Origin: JAFKKS01 sp050187875
Lineage (GTDB): Bacteria; Pseudomonadota; Alphaproteobacteria; Rhizobiales; Xanthobacteraceae
NCBI GenBank assembly: GCA_050187875.1
Contig: JBFWXB010000028.1
Location: 1 to 64,000, forward strand
Length of the DNA: 64,000 bases
Direction of reading: 5' to 3'
Below, piece by piece: positions 15,353 to 25,790 of the stretch. Under the pieces are notes generated by a model. It ran no database searches and was not told the DNA's origin. It was given only the letters and a program-made list of their open reading frames with translations. The position numbers and the translations under genes were made by a program. Positions within the stretch are counted from its first letter, which is position 1. Every line of letters begins with the position of its first letter.

Positions 15353-16574
15353 GCGTATGCACATGCTCTGGGCGAAAGCCGACGCCGACGATGCGCGCGG
15401 GGATGCGCTGCAGGAACGGGCAGCGGCTGATGAGACGCGCGGGCCAAGGCGGCGCCGGCTGTGTGCGGCTCGCGAGGAGCGGCGAGATTACGCGGTTCTG
15501 GACCACAACCTGCAGCCACTGCGTCGCGCGCGTCGGGAACATGCGGCGGCGCTGCACCGTTGCGAGATCGCTCTCCGCGGGAGCGCCGCGGGAAAGCGGC
15601 GCGGCGAGGATGTTCGCGGCCGCGACAGCATCCTGCACCGCGAGATTGACGCCGACGCCACCGATCGGCGACATCGCATGCGCCGCGTCGCCGATGCAGA
15701 GAAGCCCAGGCTTGTGCCACGTCTCCAGCCGGTCGACGGCGACGGTGAGGAGTTTGACGTCGTCGAAGCTACGCAGCTCATCGATGCGGTCGCACATCTC
15801 CGGCGCAATGGCGGCAACCTTGTCGCGGAATGCGGCGATGCCTTTCTCCCGCACTGCGTCGGCGCTGCCCTTCTCGATGACATAGGCGCATTGCCAATAG
15901 TCGCCGCGATCGAGCATGACGAACAGCGCGCCGGCCGCGAAGCGACCGAGCACATCCTCGGGGTCGTCCGCGCGGCGCGAGAGGCGCATCCAGAACACAT
16001 CCATCGGCGCGCCGAGGTCCGTGACACGAAAGCCCGCGCGCTCGCGCATCGCCGAGTGGCGTCCGTCCGCGGCGATGACGAGGTCGCTGCGGATTTGCAG
16101 CGTGCCCTCCGGCGTCGTCGCGGTGACGCCGCCAACGTGGCCGTCCTGCGTGATCAGGTCGGTTGCTTCCGCGCGCATCAGCAGCCGGAACGTCGGGTAG
16201 CGCTTTGCGTGGTCCGCGAGGAAATTCAGGAAGTGCCATTGCGGCATCAGCGCAACGAAACGGCAATGCGTCGGCAGATGCGTGAAATCGGCGAGACGGA
16301 TGCGCGTGCTACCAAAGAAGCCGCTCAGGTGCTCGATCGTCTGATGCGGCTGCTTCAGGAATTCTTCGAGCAACCCAAGCTCATACATCAGATCGAGCGT
16401 CGACGGATGGATCGTGTCGCCGCGGAAATCGCGCAGGAAGTCCGCGTGCTTCTCGAGCACGACGACATTGATGCCCGCGCGCGCCAGCAGAAATCCGGCC
16501 ATCATGCCGGCCGGCCCACCGCCGACGATGCAGCAGCGCGTGGAGACTTGCTCGCTCGTTTCGGCCGTTCTCAT
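15324..16574 (-). CDS. FAD-dependent aromatic-ring-type monooxygenase
   Basis: A flavoprotein hydroxylase of 416 residues in the PHBH-like group. The N-terminal Rossmann motif reads VGGGPAGMMAG. The middle contains the ADGRHSAMR segment (DG motif), and the second FAD motif reads CIGDAAHAMSPIGGVG. There is no membrane anchor. The group adds one oxygen to phenols or similar rings with NAD(P)H; the substrate here is unknown. The start at 16574 has GAGG upstream; the open frame extends 58 codons further but overlaps the promoter side of the next gene. The last nine residues (PSLPAGEGG) are encoded by a palindromic repeat. Confidence 0.85.
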   Translation of the reverse strand: MRTAETSEQVSTRCCIVGGGPAGMMAGFLLARAGINVVVLEKHADFLRDFRGDTIHPSTLDLMYELGLLEEFLKQPHQTIEHLSGFFGSTRIRLADFTHLPTHCRFVALMPQWHFLNFLADHAKRYPTFRLLMRAEATDLITQDGHVGGVTATTPEGTLQIRSDLVIAADGRHSAMRERAGFRVTDLGAPMDVFWMRLSRRADDPEDVLGRFAAGALFVMLDRGDYWQCAYVIEKGSADAVREKGIAAFRDKVAAIAPEMCDRIDELRSFDDVKLLTVAVDRLETWHKPGLLCIGDAAHAMSPIGGVGVNLAVQDAVAAANILAAPLSRGAPAESDLATVQRRRMFPTRATQWLQVVVQNRVISPLLASRTQPAPPWPARLISRCPFLQRIPARIVGVGFRPEHVHTPSLPAGEGG

Positions 16575-16710
16575 CCGCGCCTCATAAACTTCACGTGAGG
16601 ATATCCGCTCGGAGCGCCGGTTGAAAACCGCCATACAGATACCGACATCCAAACTGGCGCCGCATCTCGCGACGCCGTTTGCATGACGAAACGATAGGAT
16701 GGAGAACGCG

Positions 16711-17265
16711 ATGTCGAACGTGCTGGTGATCTGCGGCAGCTTGCGCAAGGGATCCTACAACGCGATGGTCGCGCGGGCGCTTCCGGAACTCGCTCCTGCC
16801 GGCATGAAACTCATCCTGTCGCCGCCGATCGGCACGATGCCGCTCTACAATGCCGACATCCAGGCCGAGGGTTTTCCCGAGCCGGTGAAGGTGCTGGCGG
16901 ACGCCATCCGCGCGGCCGACGCGGTGCTCTTCGTCACGCCCGAATACAATTATTCGATTCCAGGCGTGCTCAAGAACGCCATCGACTGGGTCTCGCGCCT
17001 CCCGGATCAACCCTTCGCCAACAAGCCGATCGCGATCCAGTCGGCGTCGCAAGGTCCGCTCGGCGGCGCGCGCGTGCAGTATCACCTGCGCCAATCCATG
17101 GTGTTTCTCGATGCGCTCGTCTTCAACCGGCCGGAGATCTTCATCGGCACTGCACAGAACAAGGTCAACGACAAGGGCGAACTGACCGATCAGACGACGC
17201 GCGATTTCATCAAGCAGCAGCTTGAAGGCTTCGCGAAATTCATCACGCGCGTGGGCGGAAAGTAG
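16711..17265 (+). CDS. NAD(P)H-dependent FMN reductase
   Basis: A flavodoxin-fold reductase of 184 residues of the NADPH-dependent FMN reductase family that includes chromate reductase ChrR. Visible signatures are the phosphate-binding loop CGSLRKGSYN, the flavin segment TPEYNYSIPGVLKNAIDW, and SQGPLGGAR. The predicted role is quinone, flavin or azo reduction in the cytoplasm. It diverges from the FAD monooxygenase. The ATG at 16711 has GGAGAA at a good distance; another ATG at 16699 adds four residues. Confidence 0.9.
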   Translation: MSNVLVICGSLRKGSYNAMVARALPELAPAGMKLILSPPIGTMPLYNADIQAEGFPEPVKVLADAIRAADAVLFVTPEYNYSIPGVLKNAIDWVSRLPDQPFANKPIAIQSASQGPLGGARVQYHLRQSMVFLDALVFNRPEIFIGTAQNKVNDKGELTDQTTRDFIKQQLEGFAKFITRVGGK

Positions 17266-17284
17266 CGACGGACGAGGAACTTCT

Positions 17285-17386
17285 TGTCATTCCGGATTGC
17301 CGCGAAGCGGCAAGTCCGGAAATCCATACGCCGCAGCAGGGTTATGGATTCCGGATTCGCGGACTTCGTCCACGTCTCGGATGACA
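17285..17386. repeat. Palindromic element, copy 1
   Basis: A roughly 100-bp inverted repeat bounded by TGTCAT and ATGACA. Inside are two further hairpins and the phrases ATCCATACGCCGCAGCA and GTTATGGATTCCGG. Read on the other strand it closely matches the element at 47554-47659. It fills the spacer between the FMN reductase gene and the convergent regulator gene, where it could end transcription from both sides. Confidence 0.8.
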
Positions 17387-17389
17387 AGC

Positions 17390-18832
17390 TTAAAGTTCGC
17401 TTGCGGCGCTGAACGCGAACGGCGAGACGCCGCGCGTCGTCTCGTCGAACATCAGCGTACGCGTGAGCGGCGGCTCGGCCCGCTGGCTGCAATTCGCGCG
17501 CTCGCACAGCCGGCAATTGACGCCGATCGGCATCGCCTCGACCGTCACGAGATCGACGCCCATCGAATAGACGAGGCGCTGCGCGTATTTGACCTCGCAG
17601 CCGAGTCCGATCGCGTAGCGGGGCTGCGGCTGCGCATGTGGTGCGACCGGCCGCCGGATCGTCTGCGCGATCGAGAAATAACGCGAGCCGTCCGGCAGTT
17701 CGATCACCTGCGTCACGACCTTGCCGGGCGTATCGAAGGTGGCGTGCACATTCCATAACGGGCAGGTGCCGCCGAATTTCGAGAACGGAAACGTCCCCGA
17801 CGAGAAGCGCTTCGAGACGTTGCCGGCGTGATCGAGGCGCAGCATGAAGAAGGGCACGCCGCGCGCGGTCGGCCGCTGCAATGTGGTCAGCCGGTGGCAG
17901 ACTTGCTCGAAGCTTGCGCCGAAGCGCTGGCCAAGGACGCCGATGTCATAGGCGAGCCCCTCTGCCGCCTCATGGAAGCGGCCGTAGGGCATGATCACGG
18001 CGGCGGCGAAATAATTGGCGAGGCTGATGCGGAATAGCCGCCGCACGCCGTCCTCCAGCGTGCCGCTGCGCCCCATCGTTTCGTCGATCAACGCCCCGGC
18101 TTCGAGCAGCGCGAGCTGGAACGCCGTCTGGAACAGCAAGCCCGACTCGTCATTCAGTTCCGAGAGGAGAAGATGCCGGCGGTGGCGGTCGAAGCGGCGG
18201 AGATTGTCGCGCATCACGTCGATCGGCATCACGCGCACAAGCACGTTGTGGCGCGCCCGCAGCCGTTCGGTGAGTGCCCGGAACAGCTCGTGCGGCGGCG
18301 CGTCGATCTCGTGCCGCAGCTTTTCGGCGGCAACGTCGAGCGCGGGAAAATGATTGCGGTTGGCTTCGATCAGCTCGCGCACGCGCTCGACAGGATCGGC
18401 CTCGTAATGGATCGGCTCGTCGCGTCCGGCGAAACGTGAGGCGGCGATGGTTTCGCCGCGCCGCGCCTCGGCGTAGGCCGCATACAGCCGTTGCAGGCCA
18501 TGGGCGACGCCGGGGCAGAGCTCCGCGAGGTCGCGCAGTTCCTGCTTCGGTAGCTCGATCTGGCGAAACAGCGGATCGCTGAAAATCTCGTTGAGCTCGG
18601 CAAACGCCCGGTCGTCCTCGCCCGCTGCGAGGTCGCGCAGGTCGAGATCGTAGGCTTCCGCCATGCGCAGCAGGATCTGCGCGCTGACCGGTCGCTGGTT
18701 GCGCTCGATGAGATTGACGTAGCTCGGCGAGATGCCGAGGCCGTCCGCCATCTGTGTCTGCGTGAGCCCGAGCTGCCGGCGGATTCGCCGAAAACGCGGG
18801 CCGACGAAGAGCTTGCGTCCCGTTTCGGTCAT
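17390..18832 (-). CDS. ScfR/RamB-type regulator of acyl metabolism
   Basis: A transcription factor of 480 residues. An N-terminal XRE helix-turn-helix (GLTQTQMADGLGISPSYVN) is followed by an IrrE/ImmA-like middle region and a DUF2083-type C-terminal domain. The C-terminal cysteines CRLCERANCSQRA match the short-chain-acyl regulators (ScfR, RamB, PrpR), which sense acyl-CoA and, in PrpR, carry an Fe-S cluster. It diverges from isocitrate lyase, the classical RamB target, so it probably controls the glyoxylate bypass and itself. The start is uncertain among 18832, 18841 and a TTG at 18877; 18832 fits the family N-terminus. Confidence 0.88.
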   Translation of the reverse strand: MTETGRKLFVGPRFRRIRRQLGLTQTQMADGLGISPSYVNLIERNQRPVSAQILLRMAEAYDLDLRDLAAGEDDRAFAELNEIFSDPLFRQIELPKQELRDLAELCPGVAHGLQRLYAAYAEARRGETIAASRFAGRDEPIHYEADPVERVRELIEANRNHFPALDVAAEKLRHEIDAPPHELFRALTERLRARHNVLVRVMPIDVMRDNLRRFDRHRRHLLLSELNDESGLLFQTAFQLALLEAGALIDETMGRSGTLEDGVRRLFRISLANYFAAAVIMPYGRFHEAAEGLAYDIGVLGQRFGASFEQVCHRLTTLQRPTARGVPFFMLRLDHAGNVSKRFSSGTFPFSKFGGTCPLWNVHATFDTPGKVVTQVIELPDGSRYFSIAQTIRRPVAPHAQPQPRYAIGLGCEVKYAQRLVYSMGVDLVTVEAMPIGVNCRLCERANCSQRAEPPLTRTLMFDETTRGVSPFAFSAASEL

Positions 18833-18833
18833 C

Positions 18834-18849
18834 TGTGACATATGTGACA
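18834..18849. promoter_or_regulatory. Candidate operator between regulator and aceA
   Basis: Two direct copies of TGTGACA, at 18834-18840 and 18843-18849, have a 9-base period immediately before the regulator start codon. A related TTGTCACGA occurs at 18965-18973 before aceA. Their position in the shared promoter region makes them candidates for regulator binding. There is no experimental support in the sequence itself. Confidence 0.35.
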
Positions 18850-18988
18850 AACCAACAGGATTGACATGTAAATCCAATACACTCCGGCATCCTTCTCCGA
18901 AAATGCGCTACCGTCAATAGTTTGTCGTGCGTTAGGAGGTTGGGGCGAAGACGTCAACTACACCTTGTCACGACTGTGGAGAGCGGAA

Positions 18989-20293
<1,305 letters not shown>

Positions 20294-20328
20294 CGGCGAT
20301 CGGCCTCGAACCACAAAAGGAGAGGATC

Positions 20329-20544
20329 ATGAGCACCACACGGTACTGGGTTATCGGCGGCGAGTTTCGTTCTCTCAATTTCCATTCGCTCGTCGACGGC
20401 ACGCAGGAAGTGCGCGGCCCGTTCCCGTCCCGCGCCGACGCGGAAGTCGCTTGGCGCGGCGTGTCCGAGGAGCACCGCCACAAGTGCAATTATCGTTTCA
20501 CGATCGTGCGCGACAACGATCGGGGCGAGAGCGCCGCAGCGTAG
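20329..20544 (+). CDS. DUF4170 family small protein
   Basis: A protein of 71 residues. Its opening MSTTRYWVIGGEF and the phrase VRGPFPSRADAEVAWR match the DUF4170 family, which is largely confined to Alphaproteobacteria and has no known role. The AAAGGAGAGG site before the ATG fixes the start. It follows aceA closely, and a hairpin terminator lies 31 bases after its stop, so the pair form one operon. Confidence 0.88.
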   Translation: MSTTRYWVIGGEFRSLNFHSLVDGTQEVRGPFPSRADAEVAWRGVSEEHRHKCNYRFTIVRDNDRGESAAA

Positions 20545-20574
20545 GTCTCAACGTCCCACGCCACCCAGACAGGA

Positions 20575-20603
20575 ATGCCCGGCCTTGGCCGGGCATTTTC
20601 TTT
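20575..20603 (+). terminator. Intrinsic terminator of the aceA-DUF4170 operon
   Basis: A perfect 10-bp stem (ATGCCCGGCC with GGCCGGGCAT) with a 2-base loop as drawn is followed by TTTCTTT. It lies 31 bases downstream of the DUF4170 stop and is the clearest rho-independent terminator seen in the window. Confidence 0.9.
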
Positions 20604-20718
20604 GCGGGGCTGGCGCGGCAATTATCCGCAGGCATTCGCGTGCGGCGTGTGGTCTTCTGGCTGAATATGTGGCGAAATGTTTAGGATGCAACCGACGCCA
20701 CAATATTTGGGGGAGATG

Positions 20719-21750
20719 ATGAGCCGACTGAGCCTCACATTTTTCGCGAGCCTTCTGGCCTTGGGCGCCGCCGCCCACACGGCACGGGCGCAGCAGAGCG
20801 AGGTCGTGGTCTATACGGCCTACGAAACGGAAGACCTCGCGCCCTACAAGGCGGCGTTCGAAAAGGACAACCCCGGCTACTCGATCCGCTGGGTGCATAA
20901 CGCCAACGGCATCATCACGGCGCGCGTCCTCGCCGAGAAGGCCAATCCGCGCGGCGACGCCGTGTGGGGCGTCGCGGCGTCCAGCATGGGTCTGATGGCG
21001 GAGCGCGACGTTTTGCTCTCTTACAAGCCGCCGGGCTTCGACAAGATCCCCGCGAAGTTCCGCGACCCGTCCAATCCTCCCACTTGGTTCGGCAATTCGG
21101 CGTGGGTCGCCGCGCTGATCTACAACACCGTCGAAGGCGAGAAGGCTGGCGCAAAGAAGCCGGAGACCTGGCAGGACCTGCTCAAGCCGGAGTTCAAGGG
21201 CAAGATCGTGATGCCGCATCCAGCGTCCTCCGGCACCGGCTTCCTCTATGTGTCGGCTTGGCTGCAGACCTTCGGTGAGGAGGGCGGCTGGAAATATATG
21301 GACGGCCTGCACGAGAACATGTGGCGCTACACCCATTCCGGCTCGCAGCCGGCGACCCTGGCCTCGCGCGGCGAGGCGATTGTCGGCATCGCATTCGACC
21401 TGCGCGGTTCGCGTGAGAAAGATCGCGGCGCGCCGATCGACATCATCTTCCCCAAGGAAGCGCTCGGTTGGGAGATGAATGCCTTCGCGATCATCAAGGG
21501 AGGTCCGAATCCGGAGGGCGCGAAGAAGCTTGCCGATTGGGCGGCGTCTGACGCTGCGATGAAGGTCTACGGCGCGAGCCGCGCCGTTGCCGCGCGTCCG
21601 GAATTCGCCGCACCGATCGCGCATCTGCCGAATGATCTCGCGGATCGCATCATGGTCAACGACTTCGCCTGGGCGGCGAAGAACCGGGAGCGTATCCTTG
21701 AGGAATGGTCGCGCCGCTACGACGCCAAAGCCGACCCGAAGAAGAAATAG
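20719..21750 (+). CDS. Periplasmic binding protein resembling the aminoethylphosphonate-type PhnS2
   Basis: An ABC-importer binding protein of 343 residues with a signal peptide cleaved near ARAQQ. It belongs to the iron/phosphonate group of extracellular solute-binding proteins. Phrases such as VVYTAYETEDLAPYKAAFEK, PHPASSGTGFLYVSAWLQ and ENMWRYTHSGSQPA closely match the PhnS2 (putative 2-aminoethylphosphonate) family as I remember it. Fe(III)-binding proteins are the alternative. No permease or ATPase lies beside it; the next gene, 26 bases on, is a DadA-like oxidase. GGGGGAG precedes two adjacent ATGs (20716 and 20719); the second has better spacing. Confidence 0.78.
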   Translation: MSRLSLTFFASLLALGAAAHTARAQQSEVVVYTAYETEDLAPYKAAFEKDNPGYSIRWVHNANGIITARVLAEKANPRGDAVWGVAASSMGLMAERDVLLSYKPPGFDKIPAKFRDPSNPPTWFGNSAWVAALIYNTVEGEKAGAKKPETWQDLLKPEFKGKIVMPHPASSGTGFLYVSAWLQTFGEEGGWKYMDGLHENMWRYTHSGSQPATLASRGEAIVGIAFDLRGSREKDRGAPIDIIFPKEALGWEMNAFAIIKGGPNPEGAKKLADWAASDAAMKVYGASRAVAARPEFAAPIAHLPNDLADRIMVNDFAWAAKNRERILEEWSRRYDAKADPKKK

Positions 21751-21776
21751 CGATCACTCGATACGCAGAGAACAGC

Positions 21777-23027
21777 GTGGCAAAGCGCGTCATCGTCATC
21801 GGCGCCGGCATCGTCGGCGTCTCTTGTGCCGCCTATCTTCTGCGTGACGGCAACGACGTCTGTCTGGTCGATCGCGAAGGACCGGCGGCCGGAGCGTCCT
21901 TCGGCAACGCCGGTGCGCTGAGCCCCGGCAGCTGCATTCCGCTGGCGATGCCCGGCGTTCTCGCCAAGACGCCGTCATGGCTGCTCGATCGCAACGGCCC
22001 CCTCGTCGTGCGGCCGGGCTATGCCTTGCGGGCTGCGCCCTGGCTTCTGCGCTTCGTTATGTCGGCGCGGCCATCGCAAGTCGCACGCGCGTCTGATGCG
22101 CTCGCTGCGCTGCATCGCCGCGTTTACGAGGATTATGAGCCGCTGATTGCCGCCGCCGGCTGTCGCGATCTGATCCGCCACTCCGGCACGTTGACTGCAT
22201 TTTCGAGTGAAGCGGCCTATCGGCGCAGCGAAAGCGAATTCGCGATGCGACGCGCCCGCGGCGCGACCATCGAGCGCATCGAAAGCCACGAGATGCGTCA
22301 GCTCGAGCCGGCACTGTCAGACTACTACGGCTTCGCCGCGTTTCAGCCGGGTCACGGCTATGCCGTCGACCCTGCCTTGCTTGTCACCCGCATCTTCGAA
22401 TGGTTCACCGACAACGGCGGTGCCGTCATGCGCGCGGGTGCCGCACGCCTCGTGGTCGAAGGCGGCAAGACGAGCCTTGCGCTCGACAGCGGCGAGGTCT
22501 TGCCGGCCGACGCGATCATCATCGCCGCTGGTGCGTGGTCCGCAAAGCTTCTGCGTTCGGCCGGCGTGCGTGTGCCGCTCGAGACGCAGCGGGGGTATCA
22601 CCTGACGCTGACCAACCCCAGCATGACGCTCTCACATCCGATCTCACTTTCGGAGGAGAAGGTCTATCTGACGCCGATGCGCGGCGGATTGCGTGTCGCA
22701 GGCACTGTCGAATTCGCAGGACTCGATGCCGCGCCGAACTGGGATCGCGCTTATCGCTTGATCGAGCCTGTGCAGCGGGCGCTGCCGGGGCTGCGTTATG
22801 ACGAAGCAAAGCCGTGGATGGGCCATCGTCCGTGCCTGCCGGATTCGCTGCCGATGATCGGTCCCGTCCGTTCGCTTCCTGGCGTGTTGGCGGCGTTTGG
22901 CCACGGTCACAATGGTATGACCGGCGGGCCCGTGACGGGCCGGATCGTGTCCGATCTGGTCGCCGGGCGCGCGCCACCGATCGACATCGCGCCCTATCGG
23001 CCGGAGCGCTTCTCCTGGGTGATGTAG
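21777..23027 (+). CDS. DadA-like FAD-dependent amino acid dehydrogenase/oxidase
   Basis: A flavoprotein of 416 residues of the DAO family. The dinucleotide motif VIGAGIVGVSCA opens the protein. The DadA-like segments FGNAGALSPGS and GWRP-like MGHRPCLPDSLPMIG are present, as is the closing GHGHNGMTGGP. It should oxidise the amine of an amino-acid-like substrate to the keto acid. The GTG at 21777 is the likely start because it immediately precedes the Rossmann strand. It follows a phosphonate-type binding protein by 26 bases and is probably co-transcribed with it, suggesting the imported compound is its substrate. Confidence 0.85.
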   Translation: MAKRVIVIGAGIVGVSCAAYLLRDGNDVCLVDREGPAAGASFGNAGALSPGSCIPLAMPGVLAKTPSWLLDRNGPLVVRPGYALRAAPWLLRFVMSARPSQVARASDALAALHRRVYEDYEPLIAAAGCRDLIRHSGTLTAFSSEAAYRRSESEFAMRRARGATIERIESHEMRQLEPALSDYYGFAAFQPGHGYAVDPALLVTRIFEWFTDNGGAVMRAGAARLVVEGGKTSLALDSGEVLPADAIIIAAGAWSAKLLRSAGVRVPLETQRGYHLTLTNPSMTLSHPISLSEEKVYLTPMRGGLRVAGTVEFAGLDAAPNWDRAYRLIEPVQRALPGLRYDEAKPWMGHRPCLPDSLPMIGPVRSLPGVLAAFGHGHNGMTGGPVTGRIVSDLVAGRAPPIDIAPYRPERFSWVM

Positions 23028-23207
23028 CCGCGCATCACATCTGCTGACGGCCGCGGAATCGGCACGAATCAGCCGAATTTTTAGCGGGACCGTGGGGTTG
23101 CATCGAGAGCGAAAGCCAATAGCCTAACACGATCGTTTGGCTTGTTTTCGGGCCGCTGGCCCGCCGCTCAATCCGGGCCGATTTGAGCCCTCCCAAATGG
23201 ACAGCGG

Positions 23208-25715
23208 ATGAACGATTCTAAAACGCAAAGGATGCCGCTGACGGTATCCGCCTCGCCAACGACGGATTGTCTCTCCGCCGCTTCCGCGCGTGACGAGGAA
23301 GCGCTCGCCGAAATCAAGAGTGCGGTGCTATCGCGGCTGCTGCTTGCGGCCGGCAAGGATCCGTCAGTCGCGAGCGACCGCGACTGGTTCGTCGCGGCGG
23401 CATCCGTGGCGCGTGATCGCGTGATCCGCAGTTGGCTGGCGTCGGAGCGCGCGAGCATCGCGGCAGGGCGCAAGCGCGTTTATTATCTCTCGCTCGAATT
23501 CCTCATCGGTCGCCTGTTCACCGACACCCTCTCCAATCTTGGGCTGCGAGAGGCTTTCGACGCCGCACTCGGTGACCTCGGCGTCGATCTGCAGCGCATG
23601 CGCGACAGCGAGCCCGACGCGGCGCTCGGCAATGGCGGGCTCGGCCGTCTCGCCGCCTGTTTCATGGAATCGATGGCGACGCTCGGCATTCCCGGCGGCG
23701 GCTATGGCATCCGTTACGACCACGGGCTGTTCCGTCAGGTCATCAAGGACGGATGGCAGCAGGAATATCCGGAGACCTGGCTGTCGTTTGCGAATCCTTG
23801 GGAGTTCGGGCGTCCCGAAGTCGTCTACGACGTGCAGTTCGGTGGCCATGTCGACGCGGTGTCGTGGCGTGGCGGCGAACGCGCATTATGGCGGCCCGGC
23901 GAGACCATCGAGGCGGTGGCGTTCGACTTGCCGATCGTCGGTTTCCGTGGCCGCCACGCCAATCCGCTGCGGCTGTGGTCGGCCCGGGCCGTCGATCCAT
24001 TGCGCCTCGACGCGTTCAACAGCGGCGATCACATCGGCGCCTTGAGCGAGCAGGCGCGTGCGGAGGCGATCTCGAAGGTGCTCTATCCGAGCGACGCCAC
24101 CGCCGCCGGACGCGAATTGCGGCTGCGGCAGGAGTATTTCTTTGTCTCCGCCTCGCTCCAGGACATCGTCCGGCGGCACATCGAGACCTTCGGTGAGCTG
24201 CGCACGCTCGCGGACCAAGTCGCGATCCAGCTCAACGACACGCATCCGAGCATTGCCGTGCCGGAGCTGATGCGCATCCTCGTCGACATCCACGGCGTGG
24301 CGTGGGACGAAGCGTGGCTGCTCGTCAATGCGACGTTCTCCTACACCAACCACACGCTGCTGCCGGAGGCGCTGGAGAGCTGGCCGGTGCCGTTGTTCGA
24401 GCGATTGCTGCCGCGGCACCAGCAGATCATCTACCGCATCAACAACGATCACCTCGATGTCGTGCGGCAGAAGTTCCCGGGCGACGACCGCATGGCCGCG
24501 TCGGTTTCGCTCATCGACGAAAGCGACGAGCGCCATGTGCGCATGGGACATCTCGCCTTTGTCGGCTCGCATCGCGTCAACGGCGTCTCGGCGCTGCACA
24601 CCGACCTTATGCGCAAGACTGTGTTCCGTGATCTGCACGCGCTCTATCCGGATCGCATCGTCAACAAGACGAACGGCATCACCTTCCGTCGTTGGCTCTA
24701 TCAGGCGAACCCCGCCCTTACGAAGCTCCTGTGTGAGGTTTGCGGTCCGGAGGTTGTCGACGATCCGACGCGGCTCGCGAAGTTGCGACCGCACGCGGGT
24801 GACGCGCTCTTGCAGGAGCACTTTGCCAAGATCAAGCGCGCCAACAAAGTCGTATTGAGCAACAAGATCGGCGAGCGCCTCGGCGTTCGCGTCGACCCCG
24901 ACGCGCTGTTCGACGTGCAGATCAAGCGCATTCACGAATACAAGCGCCAGCTGCTCAATCTCTTGGAAACCGTTGCGCTCTATAACGCGATCCGGCTCGA
25001 GCCTGACCGCGATTGGGTTCCGCGCGTGAAGATCTTTGCTGGCAAAGCCGCGGCGAGCTATGTGCAGGCGAAGCTCATCATCAAGCTGGTGAACGATGTC
25101 GCCGCGACCATCAACGCGGACCCGCGCGTGCGCGGCCTCCTCAAGGTCGTGTTCATCCCGAATTACAATGTCAGCGCGGCCGAGAGCATCATTCCCGCCG
25201 CCGATTTGTCGGAGCAGATATCGACCGCGGGCATGGAGGCCTCCGGAACCGGCAACATGAAGCTGTCGCTCAACGGCGCGCTCACTGTCGGCACCTATGA
25301 TGGTGCGAATGTCGAGATCGCCGAGCATGTCGGACGCGACAATATTTTCATTTTCGGGCTCACCGCCGAGGAGGTCGCGGCGCGCAGCCAGGCGGGGTTG
25401 CATGATCCCGCAGCGGAAATCGCGGCCTCGCCGTCGCTGCGCAACGCGCTCGCGCAGATCGAATCTGGCGCCTATTCCGAGGGTGACGCGGAGCGCTTCG
25501 CGCCGCTCATCGCCAATCTGCGCAGCTCGGATCGCTATATGATCACGGCCGACTTCGACGCTTATTACGCGATGCAGCGCCACATCGACGATGTGTGGCG
25601 CACGCCGCGCGAATGGCGGCGGCTCTGCCTGCTCAATATCGCGGGCATGGCTTATTTCTCGTCCGACCGCAGCATCCGCGAATATGCTGCGGATATCTGG
25701 AACGTGCCGGTCTAG
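23208..25715 (+). CDS. glgP: Glycogen/maltodextrin phosphorylase
   Basis: Alpha-glucan phosphorylase of 835 residues, releasing glucose-1-phosphate from glycogen or maltodextrin. The N-terminal region shows YYLSLEFLIGR and EPDAALGNGGLGRLAACF. The PLP signature EASGTGNMKLSLNGA carries the cofactor lysine at 685. Length is normal for the family. It lies alone, away from other glycogen genes, behind a 180-bp spacer with no recognised site. It converges on a permease gene across a palindromic repeat. Confidence 0.96.
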   Translation: MNDSKTQRMPLTVSASPTTDCLSAASARDEEALAEIKSAVLSRLLLAAGKDPSVASDRDWFVAAASVARDRVIRSWLASERASIAAGRKRVYYLSLEFLIGRLFTDTLSNLGLREAFDAALGDLGVDLQRMRDSEPDAALGNGGLGRLAACFMESMATLGIPGGGYGIRYDHGLFRQVIKDGWQQEYPETWLSFANPWEFGRPEVVYDVQFGGHVDAVSWRGGERALWRPGETIEAVAFDLPIVGFRGRHANPLRLWSARAVDPLRLDAFNSGDHIGALSEQARAEAISKVLYPSDATAAGRELRLRQEYFFVSASLQDIVRRHIETFGELRTLADQVAIQLNDTHPSIAVPELMRILVDIHGVAWDEAWLLVNATFSYTNHTLLPEALESWPVPLFERLLPRHQQIIYRINNDHLDVVRQKFPGDDRMAASVSLIDESDERHVRMGHLAFVGSHRVNGVSALHTDLMRKTVFRDLHALYPDRIVNKTNGITFRRWLYQANPALTKLLCEVCGPEVVDDPTRLAKLRPHAGDALLQEHFAKIKRANKVVLSNKIGERLGVRVDPDALFDVQIKRIHEYKRQLLNLLETVALYNAIRLEPDRDWVPRVKIFAGKAAASYVQAKLIIKLVNDVAATINADPRVRGLLKVVFIPNYNVSAAESIIPAADLSEQISTAGMEASGTGNMKLSLNGALTVGTYDGANVEIAEHVGRDNIFIFGLTAEEVAARSQAGLHDPAAEIAASPSLRNALAQIESGAYSEGDAERFAPLIANLRSSDRYMITADFDAYYAMQRHIDDVWRTPREWRRLCLLNIAGMAYFSSDRSIREYAADIWNVPV

Positions 25716-25729
25716 GCGCGCATTGGCGC

Positions 25730-25758
25730 GTCATGCGCGGGTCAAGCCCGGCAATGAC
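25730..25758. repeat. Short palindrome between convergent genes
   Basis: GTCATGCGCGGGTCAAGCCCGGCAATGAC is an imperfect palindrome of a kind dispersed in alphaproteobacterial spacers. It lies between glgP and a convergent permease gene, where it could help end transcription. Confidence 0.6.
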
Positions 25759-25790
25759 AAGAAATTGGCCCCGCGCGCAGCGCGAGGGGT

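Noticed and set aside
23886..25583. Long open frame antisense to glgP
   Set aside because: It is a shadow of a fully recognisable phosphorylase, with no ribosome site or domain of its own.
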